A DNA stretch of 5,047 bases from Planctomycetaceae bacterium (GTDB lineage: Bacteria; Planctomycetota; Planctomycetia; Pirellulales; Pirellulaceae): assembly GCA_002702965.1 (NCBI GenBank), contig PADE01000136.1:4794-9840 (forward strand), written 5' to 3'. The translations under genes and the position numbers were made by a program. Each line of letters begins with the position of its first letter. Positions within the stretch are counted from its first letter, which is position 1. Of the stretch, positions 1-5,047 are shown in pieces. The notes below the pieces were generated by a model that worked only from the letters and a program-made list of their open reading frames with translations, did no database searches and was not told the origin of the DNA.

Positions 1-21
1 GTCTTTGCGCGCGGGTAACCG

Positions 22-1509
22 ATGTTTGAATCCCTGAATGACGGTTTGACTGCCGCGTTCAAGACGCTGCGCGGTAAGGGCAAGTTGACCGAGGCGAACA
101 TGCGTGACGGGCTGGGGCTCGTCGAGCGGTCGCTGTTGGAAGCCGATGTTAGCTATCAGGTAGTCCAGGATTTCATGGCCGCCGTGGGCGAAAAGGCCTT
201 GGGGCAGAAAGTCATGCTGGCGTTGGATCCCAGCGAACACATGGTCGGCATTGTCCGCGATGAGTTGGTCCACATTCTCGGTCCGGTCGATCCTTCGTTC
301 GAGCTGCGTCGCGACGTAAACACGGTGATGCTATGTGGCTTGCAGGGTTCTGGAAAGACGACCAGCTGCGGCAAGCTAGCGCGGCTGCTGTTGAACAGCC
401 AGGCCCGCCCCATGCTCGTCGCTGCGGACTTGCAGCGGCCGGCCGCGATCGACCAATTGCACGTTCTCGGTGAGCAGCTGGGGATTCCCGTCTACTCGAA
501 CCGCGAGAGTAAGGACCCGGTCAAAGTCTGCCAGGACGCCGTCCAACACGCCCGCCAACAGGATGTCAATGTGGTCATTCTGGATACCGCGGGTCGGTTG
601 GCAATCGACCAGGAATTGATGGACGAACTCAGCCGCATCGACAAACGGGTCGGTCCGGATCAATGTTTTCTCGTGGTCGATGGCATGACGGGCCAAGATG
701 CCGTGAACAGCGCCCAGGCGTTTAATGAGGCGTTGGAGCTGGACGGCGTGATCATGACCAAGCTGGATGGTGACGCGCGCGGCGGAGCCCTGCTCTCGGT
801 CAAGCAAGTGACCGGCGTGCCGATCAAGTTCATCGGCACCGGGGAACAACTCGAGGCGCTCGAGCCATTTCGACCGGAGGGAATGGCGGAGCGCATTCTC
901 GGACTGGGTGACATTCTGGGGTTGGTCCACACAGCGCAGCAGATCGTTGATGAAAAAGAGCAGCAACAACTCCAGCAACGCATGGAAGAGGGGAGCTTTT
1001 CGCTGGATGACTTCAAAGGGGTGCTGACCAAGTTTTCGCAGCCCGGTTTGATGAAGAAAATGGTTGGCCTGATGCCCGGAATGGGTGGCTTGACCGACAT
1101 GATGGATCAGGCGGATGCCGATGGGGATGTAAAGCGACTGGTTGGTATCGTCGACTCGATGACGCCCGAAGAGCGGCGCAAACCGACTGTGATCGACTCC
1201 AGCCGTCGGGTCCGAATCGCGCGCGGCGCGGGTGTCGAGATCGGTCAGGTGACCGAGCTTCTCAAACAATTCGATACCATGGCGCCGATCATGCAAAGCA
1301 TGGCTGGAAAAGGTCCCCTGGCTCGAATCCAAGCGGTCAAGGACCTCCAACAGAGCGGGATGTTTGAACCTGGCGCGCAGGCGCCGCGGGTCAAGAAAGG
1401 AACCGGCAAACGAATGTCTCCCAAGGAGCGCGCGCAGGCCAAGAAACGCCGCGAGAAAGAACTCCGACGACGACGTCGCGCACTCAAGGGCCGCGATGCG
1501 TCCGCGTAG
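22..1509 (+). CDS. ffh: Signal recognition particle GTPase Ffh (SRP54 homologue)
   Basis: This is the protein subunit of the bacterial signal recognition particle. It binds signal sequences of nascent membrane proteins together with 4.5S RNA and, with FtsY, hands the ribosome to the SecYEG translocon. The 495 residues show the N-G-M layout: a helical N domain at about 1-88, a GTPase domain at about 89-295, and a methionine-rich M domain at about 326-455. G-domain motifs are intact: P-loop GLQGSGKT at 106-113, DLQRPAA at 136-142, DTAGR at 188-192, TKLDGDARGG at 246-255 and GTGE at 272-275. The M domain has the finger-loop-like LMPGMGG at 350-356 and the RNA-binding segment MTPEERRKP...SSRRVRIARGAG at 380-404. 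It is about 40 residues longer than E. coli Ffh (453), because of a strongly basic tail from residue 456 with five consecutive Arg at 482-486. The ATG at 22 gives the expected N-terminus, although no strong Shine-Dalgarno precedes it. It leads the rpsP-trmD-rplS cluster. The identification is very secure. Confidence 0.98.
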   Translation: MFESLNDGLTAAFKTLRGKGKLTEANMRDGLGLVERSLLEADVSYQVVQDFMAAVGEKALGQKVMLALDPSEHMVGIVRDELVHILGPVDPSFELRRDVNTVMLCGLQGSGKTTSCGKLARLLLNSQARPMLVAADLQRPAAIDQLHVLGEQLGIPVYSNRESKDPVKVCQDAVQHARQQDVNVVILDTAGRLAIDQELMDELSRIDKRVGPDQCFLVVDGMTGQDAVNSAQAFNEALELDGVIMTKLDGDARGGALLSVKQVTGVPIKFIGTGEQLEALEPFRPEGMAERILGLGDILGLVHTAQQIVDEKEQQQLQQRMEEGSFSLDDFKGVLTKFSQPGLMKKMVGLMPGMGGLTDMMDQADADGDVKRLVGIVDSMTPEERRKPTVIDSSRRVRIARGAGVEIGQVTELLKQFDTMAPIMQSMAGKGPLARIQAVKDLQQSGMFEPGAQAPRVKKGTGKRMSPKERAQAKKRREKELRRRRRALKGRDASA

Positions 1510-1646
1510 TCGAATTTCAAGGTAGGGGGGCGTTTTCCGAGGCTGTGTCGGCTACACTGTGGGATTGCACTACTGAATCGATGGCTGCGTTTGCCCGGCG
1601 CATTGGCACAAAACGGACGAGGGAAGCGGACGGCAAGAGGAACAAC

Positions 1647-1653
1647 AAAGGAG
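1647..1653 (+). promoter_or_regulatory. Shine-Dalgarno of rpsP
   Basis: The sequence AAAGGAG lies 7 nt before the GTG at 1661. It supports GTG as the initiation codon of S16, which is needed to obtain the conserved MAVRIR N-terminus. The next in-frame ATG, at 1679, would remove that conserved start. Confidence 0.85.
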
Positions 1654-1660
1654 ACCATTT

Positions 1661-2272
1661 GTGGCAGTTCGTATTCGAATGAAACGACTGGGTAGACGGC
1701 ATCGGCCTTTTTATCGCATCTGTGCAATGGATTCGCGCTCGCCTCGTGACGGGAAAGTGATCGAGGAACTGGGATATTACGATCCGATGGTACGCGAGAC
1801 CGATGCGCGGGCGATCCTACAGAGCGAACGGATCGATTATTGGATTTCCCAAGGGGCGCTGCCGACCGAAAAGGTCAAGGTGTTGATCGACAAGTATGGC
1901 ACCAATGGGAGCTGTCTAGACAGGCAGAAAGAAGCGCTCGAGCGTTTGGCCACCCAGAAGCCGGTTGCACCGCCACCGCAGAAAGTGCCGTTGCCGGAAG
2001 GGATCGCGTCGGCGGAAAAGCAGGAGTCGTCGCAGGCTGACGCACCAAAATCAGAGGAGACCGCAGCCGAGACGCCGCCCGCCAGTGACGCAGTGGAGGC
2101 CGCGAGCGAACCAGCCGCCGCCACCGAGGCCGCGAGCGAACCAGCCGCCGCCACCGAGGCCGCGAGCGAACCAGATGCCGCCGAGTCGGAATCGCTCGGT
2201 GACGTAGGCCAGGTTGAAACTTCGAGCGACAGTGAGCAGACGGAGAGCGAAGAAAACACAGAGAGCAAATAG
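1661..2272 (+). CDS. rpsP: Small ribosomal subunit protein bS16 with long acidic C-terminal extension
   Basis: S16 is a 30S subunit protein that binds 16S rRNA and helps early subunit assembly. The core, residues 1 to about 95, is canonical: MAVRIRMKRLGRRHRPFYRI at 1-20, then DSRSPRDGKVIEELGYYDP at 24-42, SERIDYWISQGALPT at 55-69 and a VKVLIDKYG-type segment ending at 80. Bacterial S16 is usually about 80-90 residues, whereas this protein has 203. The surplus is a low-complexity tail: a proline-rich linker (PVAPPPQKVPLP at 101-112) followed by a highly acidic, alanine-rich segment. I count 24 Asp/Glu against 3 Lys in residues 116-203. The tail contains a perfect 10-residue tandem repeat at 146-165. 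The start is GTG with a good Shine-Dalgarno. The gene follows ffh after 151 nt, and its stop is 4 nt before trmD. Core function is certain. The tail is probably disordered and has no role I can identify. Confidence 0.97.
   Translation: MAVRIRMKRLGRRHRPFYRICAMDSRSPRDGKVIEELGYYDPMVRETDARAILQSERIDYWISQGALPTEKVKVLIDKYGTNGSCLDRQKEALERLATQKPVAPPPQKVPLPEGIASAEKQESSQADAPKSEETAAETPPASDAVEAASEPAAATEAASEPAAATEAASEPDAAESESLGDVGQVETSSDSEQTESEENTESK
2096..2181 (+). repeat. In-frame 30-bp tandem repeat in the rpsP tail
   Basis: Two identical 30-bp units occupy 2096-2125 and 2126-2155. A third copy starts at 2156 and matches for 19 bases, then has two substitutions (CC to AT at 2175-2176) before matching again through GCCGCC at 2177-2182. 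The period is exactly 10 codons, and each unit encodes EAASEPAAAT (residues 146-155 and 156-165). The reading frame is therefore preserved when copies are gained or lost. The exact nucleotide identity of the first two units suggests a recent duplication by slippage or unequal recombination. Confidence 0.95.
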
Positions 2273-2276
2273 CCCG

Positions 2277-2996
2277 ATGCGGCTCGACCTTTTTACGTTG
2301 TTTCCAGAGATTCTGTCTGGCTACCTGGGGCAGAGTATTCTGGCGAAGGCCATTGAGCGAAAACTCGTTGAGGTTCACCTTCACGATTTCCGACGGTGGA
2401 CTAAAGACAAGCATCAGTCTGTCGATGATCGCCCCTTTGGGGGCGGACCCGGGATGGTGATCAAGGTTGAGCCGGTCGTGGAATGTGTCGAAGCGGTGTG
2501 CAACGCCCTGCCGGCGTCCGGACGGCTGATTTTGCTGACGCCGCAGGGGAGGCGATTAACCCAACCGATCGTTGAGGAACTGGCGGCCGAGTCGTCGTTG
2601 CAATTGTTGTGCGGAAGGTACGAGGGTTTCGATCAACGCGTGACGGAGATTCTGCAACCCGACGAGATCTCGATAGGAGACTATGTCCTCGGTGGTGGTG
2701 AAGTCGCCGCCATGGTATTGGTAGACGCGGTTGCGCGTTTGGTCCCGGGTGTGCTAGGAGATCAGCGGAGTTGCGTCGAGGATTCCTTTTCACAAGGAAA
2801 CCGGTTGCTTGAGTTTGCCCAATACACGCGACCCCGGGAGTACCGTGGCTACCAGGTCCCCGAGGTACTGTTGAGCGGTAATCATGAGGCGATTTCAAAA
2901 TGGCGAAGAGAACAGACTCTCGAAAGAACCCGGGACCGTCGTGCGGATCTGCTCGACGGTAGCGGTGATAGTCCGGTCGAGCCGGATCGATCGTGA
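2277..2996 (+). CDS. trmD: tRNA (guanine-37-N1)-methyltransferase TrmD
   Basis: TrmD transfers a methyl group from S-adenosylmethionine to N1 of G37 in tRNAs that have G36, which prevents +1 frameshifting. It is a homodimeric trefoil-knot (SPOUT) enzyme of the cytoplasm. The 239-residue protein opens with MRLDLFTLFPEI and carries the family signatures: HQSVDDRPFGGGPGM at 46-60, TPQGRR at 88-93, LCGRYEGFDQRV at 111-122 and the knot loop ISIGDYVLGGGEVAAM at 131-146. R154 and D169 (in EDSF) fall at the same numbers as the catalytic Arg and Asp of the E. coli and Haemophilus enzymes. The C-terminal domain has YTRP at 183-186 and LLSGNHEAISKWR at 198-210. An in-frame ATG at 2214, inside rpsP, was rejected because the 21 extra residues match no TrmD N-terminus. 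No clear Shine-Dalgarno precedes 2277 and the gap to rpsP is 4 nt, so translational coupling is likely. rimM, usually just upstream, is absent. Confidence 0.98.
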   Translation: MRLDLFTLFPEILSGYLGQSILAKAIERKLVEVHLHDFRRWTKDKHQSVDDRPFGGGPGMVIKVEPVVECVEAVCNALPASGRLILLTPQGRRLTQPIVEELAAESSLQLLCGRYEGFDQRVTEILQPDEISIGDYVLGGGEVAAMVLVDAVARLVPGVLGDQRSCVEDSFSQGNRLLEFAQYTRPREYRGYQVPEVLLSGNHEAISKWRREQTLERTRDRRADLLDGSGDSPVEPDRS

Positions 2997-3035
2997 TCGT
3001 GCTACGAGTTACTTTGAACGGGCCGCCGGTCCGTC

Positions 3036-3040
3036 AGGAA
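3036..3040 (+). promoter_or_regulatory. Probable Shine-Dalgarno of rplS
   Basis: AGGAA lies 7 nt before the ATG at 3048, in the 51-nt gap after trmD. It gives L19 its own ribosome entry site, in contrast to trmD, which seems to depend on coupling to rpsP. Confidence 0.6.
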
Positions 3041-3047
3041 AGCGACG

Positions 3048-3401
3048 ATGACCCAGCGAGTGATAAACCTAGTAGAAGACGGCCATCGCAAGGCCGAAGT
3101 TCCTTTCTTCGAGGTAGGCGACACGGTTGATGTGCACACCCGGATTCTGGAGGGAGAGAAGGAGAGGATCCAGGTTTTTTCCGGAACCGTCATCGGTCGT
3201 AGCGGCGGTGGGACTCGCGAGATGTTCACCGTGCGGCGGATTGTTGCTGGTGAAGGTGTTGAGCGCAAGTTTCCTTTGCACTCTCCCAGAATTGAAAACG
3301 TCGTGGTCAAGAGATCGAGTGTGGTGCGGCGCGCCAAACTCTATTTTTTGCGCGACCGCGTCGGCAAGGCGGTACGTCTGAAAGAGCGCCGCCGCGTCTG
3401 A
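3048..3401 (+). CDS. rplS: Large ribosomal subunit protein bL19
   Basis: L19 is a 50S subunit protein located at the 30S-50S interface, where it contributes to intersubunit bridges. The 117 residues agree with the usual family length of about 115. Conserved blocks are present in order: GDTVDVHTRILEGEKER at 24-40, QVFSGTVIG at 42-50, FTVRRI at 60-65, GEGVERKFPLHSPRI at 68-82, and the basic C-terminal block RRAKLYFLRDRVGKA at 94-108 followed by a KER-type ending. The ATG at 3048 is preceded by AGGAA. The gene follows trmD by 51 nt in the classical trmD-rplS order, and is probably part of the same transcript. It has no truncation or odd residue. Downstream, 138 nt separate it from the next plus-strand gene, and I found no convincing stem with a T-tract there. 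Confidence 0.98.
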   Translation: MTQRVINLVEDGHRKAEVPFFEVGDTVDVHTRILEGEKERIQVFSGTVIGRSGGGTREMFTVRRIVAGEGVERKFPLHSPRIENVVVKRSSVVRRAKLYFLRDRVGKAVRLKERRRV

Positions 3402-3527
3402 ACGCTGGACAAGCCGTTGTGGGAACCGATCGGCGCCGGGGGTCTGGTAGCGCGCGGCGTGTGCGGTTGACGGCTGCCCGATGCTGGTCGTTCCCCTGTG
3501 CGGTGTTGTGTGTCGACCGCTGATCGC

Positions 3528-3533
3528 GAGGGA
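3528..3533 (+). promoter_or_regulatory. Shine-Dalgarno deciding the start of the TIM-barrel gene
   Basis: GAGGGA ends 6 nt before the ATG at 3540. It favours this start over the in-frame ATG at 3498, which has no purine-rich site at a proper distance. Starting at 3498 would also add 14 residues (MRCCVSTADREGTC) with no family resemblance. Confidence 0.75.
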
Positions 3534-3539
3534 ACGTGC

Positions 3540-4373
3540 ATGAAACTCTCTCTTTCCGTACGTGTCGCGGAGGCGCTGAGCAAAACCAGCCTGAATGTCC
3601 CGTTTGGCGACATTGTCGAGTTGGCCGTCGCCAATGGTTACCAGGCGCTCTGCATGCGAGCTAGCGCAGGAGGCACCCAAACGCCCCGCGATCAGTTGGC
3701 AGCGATGCGCCGTCAAGTCGAGGATGCCGGGCTCGTGGTCTCGATGGTGACGGCGGATTTTGACGTGCCGCTAAACAACGAGCAGGGACCGATGAGCCTC
3801 AGCGATATCGGCCCCAGCCTCGATGTGGCGACGGCGCTCGGTTGTGATTTGATCCGCGTATGTCTCAAGCGGGAAACCGATATTCCACTGGCACAGCGCG
3901 CTGCCGATCAAGCGGCCGCGCGGGGCATCCGGTTGGCCAATCAATGTCATACCACGACCTTGTTTGAGCAGATCGATCGATCGCTGGAAGTGCTCGATTC
4001 GATTGGTCGCGAGAATTTTGGAGTGATCTACGAACCTGCGAATTTACTGCTGTGTGGTGAGGATTACGGGGGCGCCGCCCTGCGACAGCTGCAACCGTTC
4101 TTGATGAACGCTTACGTCCAGAATCACCGCCTGGATCCGACGGGGCCAGAATCGCTGGAGACCTGGTGCCTGGGGGAGCGGCGCTTCCACCATATTCCCC
4201 TCTGGGAACCGGGCGGCGTCGATTTCGCACAGGTCGTCGACAGTTTGAGGGGGATCGGATACGCCGGTTTTCTCACGGTCCACCAGGCATTCGCCCATTT
4301 GATGGGGCCGTCCGAGGCGGCTCAACGGAGCGCCCACTATTTGCGAAGTCTGGGAGGTTTTGAGACAGTCTGA
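3540..4373 (+). CDS. Sugar phosphate isomerase/epimerase-like TIM-barrel protein
   Basis: This 277-residue protein resembles the xylose-isomerase-like TIM-barrel superfamily (AP endonuclease 2 fold; IolE-type sugar isomerases, epimerases and dehydratases). It begins with a beta strand (MKLSLSVRV) and shows barrel strand-loop motifs in order: a helix and GYQALCMR at 33-40, LVVSMVTADFD at 65-75, ALGCDLIRVCLK at 99-110, GIRLANQCHTTTLFEQ at 129-144, NFGVIYEPANLLLCGEDY at 159-176, NAYVQNHRLDP at 190-200, and GGVDFAQVVDSLRGIGYAGF at 225-244 followed by LTVHQ. The pattern around EPANLLLCGED and VDF...GYAGF is typical of the family. There is no signal peptide, so it is probably cytoplasmic. At two usual metal-binding Glu positions I read Gln (Q135 and Q249), while E165 and H196 are plausible remaining ligands. 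It lies 138 nt after rplS on the same strand and may have its own promoter. The substrate cannot be told, and the family assignment is based on motif memory. Confidence 0.85.
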   Translation: MKLSLSVRVAEALSKTSLNVPFGDIVELAVANGYQALCMRASAGGTQTPRDQLAAMRRQVEDAGLVVSMVTADFDVPLNNEQGPMSLSDIGPSLDVATALGCDLIRVCLKRETDIPLAQRAADQAAARGIRLANQCHTTTLFEQIDRSLEVLDSIGRENFGVIYEPANLLLCGEDYGGAALRQLQPFLMNAYVQNHRLDPTGPESLETWCLGERRFHHIPLWEPGGVDFAQVVDSLRGIGYAGFLTVHQAFAHLMGPSEAAQRSAHYLRSLGGFETV

Positions 4374-4429
4374 CGGGAATCGGTTGAGAACCGGAGTCCG
4401 GCTTACGCTGACCGCCGGCGCGCATCCGC

Positions 4430-5047
4430 CTAGCGACTGACACTCCGTGGGTGATGTGGACCGTCGAGACGTGTTGTATGGGGGCCGCCAGGTGCGACCG
4501 CTGCAGGCGCTTGAAGTTGCTGTTTGGCGGCCTCGGTTTCGTCAACAGCTGTTTCGTGATGTGACGTTTCCAGCGACTCTTTGGCGGCGCGGTCTCGTTT
4601 GCCTGGCGGGCAGAAGAAACGCCCCAATGGACCGGCCAGCAGACCCGGTAGCATGATCAGATCGCCGATCAACGCAGTTGACAGGAGGGTCAGCATTAGC
4701 AGCCCGAACCGCTGGGTGGGCGTGAAGGTGCTGAACGCGAAGATCGAAAATCCCAGACCGCCGATCAGCGTAGTCTGGGTCATCGCTGCCCCCACCCTGC
4801 GGTAGGCCAACAGCACCGCCTGATGGCGCGTCATTCCCTGGGTGATCCCGTTGCGAAACCACGTCAGAAAGTGGATTGTGTCATCGACCGCGACGCCCAT
4901 GGCGACTCCAGCACACATCATCGAGCCGATGTCGACGAGGATCCCCAAATGGCCCATCGCACCAAATATGATGACCACCGGAAATACGTTCGGGAGCATC
5001 GAAATCGCGCCCCCGCCGAAGTTCAGCGATCGCCACGGCTTGAAGGG
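4430..5047 (-). CDS. RND/MMPL-family membrane transporter, C-terminal part (runs off the window)
   Basis: The reading frame stays open to the window edge, so only the last 205 residues are visible. The ATG whose codon ends at 4999 is internal: the 16 codons before it (PFKPWRSLNFGGGAIS) already match the segment preceding the conserved PNVFPVVIIFGAMG. The sequence shows the hallmark late half of an RND or MMPL exporter domain: paired membrane helices at visible residues about 19-55, the GVAVDDTIHF signature with two Asp at 55-56 (nt 4880-4885), a connecting loop with a TQTTLIGGLGF segment at 90-100, and final hydrophobic helices at about 114-141. In RND pumps, charged residues within membrane helices couple proton flow to export, but I cannot say that these Asp do so. 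A soluble, probably cytoplasmic tail of about 60 residues follows, polar and then Ala/Pro/His-rich. Substrates could be lipids, hopanoids or drugs, and nothing here distinguishes them. It converges on the TIM-barrel gene across 56 nt. Confidence 0.9.
   Translation of the reverse strand, partial: PFKPWRSLNFGGGAISMLPNVFPVVIIFGAMGHLGILVDIGSMMCAGVAMGVAVDDTIHFLTWFRNGITQGMTRHQAVLLAYRRVGAAMTQTTLIGGLGFSIFAFSTFTPTQRFGLLMLTLLSTALIGDLIMLPGLLAGPLGRFFCPPGKRDRAAKESLETSHHETAVDETEAAKQQLQAPAAVAPGGPHTTRLDGPHHPRSVSR

Noticed and set aside
1..18. Five open codons followed by TAA at 16-18, possibly the end of an upstream gene
   Set aside because: Too short to show any family or even confirm coding.
376..1350. 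A 324-codon open frame on the minus strand, antisense to most of ffh
   Set aside because: Its translation shows no family motif, and it lies wholly opposite the highly conserved Ffh coding sequence. It is a by-product of GC-rich codon use.
2214..2276. Upstream in-frame ATG that would extend TrmD by 21 residues
   Set aside because: It lies inside the rpsP coding sequence and the added peptide matches no TrmD. Starting at 2277 gives the family's N-terminus and the matching catalytic residue numbers.
1837..2414. Several open frames in the other frames and strand of the rpsP tail, with repeated Ala/Ser- or Arg/Pro-rich peptides
   Set aside because: The repeats are the 30-bp tandem units read out of frame. 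The S16 frame, with its conserved core, is the real one.
3467..3495. TTGACG, a -35-like hexamer upstream of the TIM-barrel gene
   Set aside because: No TATAAT-like hexamer is found at 16-18 nt spacing, so a sigma-70 type promoter is not supported.
3412..3495. Inverted repeats after rplS (AGCCGT/ACGGCT and GGGAAC/GTTCCC) as a possible structured element or terminator
   Set aside because: The arms are 6 bp with loops of more than 50 nt and no T-tract. Matches of this size are expected by chance.
4380..4394. Small hairpin (CGGTT-GAG-AACCG) between the convergent genes, a possible terminator
   Set aside because: The stem is only 5-6 bp and no T-tract follows on either strand, so an intrinsic terminator cannot be supported.
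4447..4805. Plus-strand open frames opposite the transporter gene
   Set aside because: They lack motifs and overlap the well-supported RND/MMPL frame on the minus strand.

Overview
This window looks like an ordinary chromosomal stretch of a moderately GC-rich bacterium, most likely a planctomycete (Pirellulales-like). That placement is an inference from three things: an S16 protein with a very long Ala/Glu/Pro-rich tail, an IolE-like TIM-barrel protein, and an MMPL/RND exporter. No marker here settles the taxonomy, so it should be treated as a suggestion.

Positions 22-3401 hold a conserved translation and secretion cluster, all on the plus strand: ffh (SRP GTPase), rpsP (ribosomal protein S16), trmD (tRNA m1G37 methyltransferase) and rplS (ribosomal protein L19). 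The order is the familiar bacterial one, except that rimM, which commonly sits between rpsP and trmD, is missing. The rpsP stop is only 4 nt before the trmD start, so those two are probably translationally coupled. The ffh-rpsP gap is 151 nt, the trmD-rplS gap is 51 nt, and I found no convincing intrinsic terminator within the cluster.

Positions 3540-4373 encode a 277-residue sugar phosphate isomerase/epimerase-like TIM-barrel protein on the plus strand, 138 nt after rplS. Its substrate is unknown, and two positions that are usually metal-binding Glu appear to be Gln. From 4430 to the window edge the minus strand carries the C-terminal 205 residues of an RND/MMPL-type membrane transporter, convergent with the TIM-barrel gene. 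Its N-terminal part lies outside the window.

The four cluster genes share the theme of protein synthesis and targeting: L19 and S16 are ribosome components, TrmD protects the reading frame through G37 methylation, and Ffh delivers nascent membrane proteins to the translocon. I see no tRNA, rRNA, CRISPR array, insertion sequence or phage feature, and no evidence of a new multi-gene system. The points most worth a second look are the repeat-built acidic S16 tail, the absent rimM, and the altered metal site of the TIM-barrel protein.
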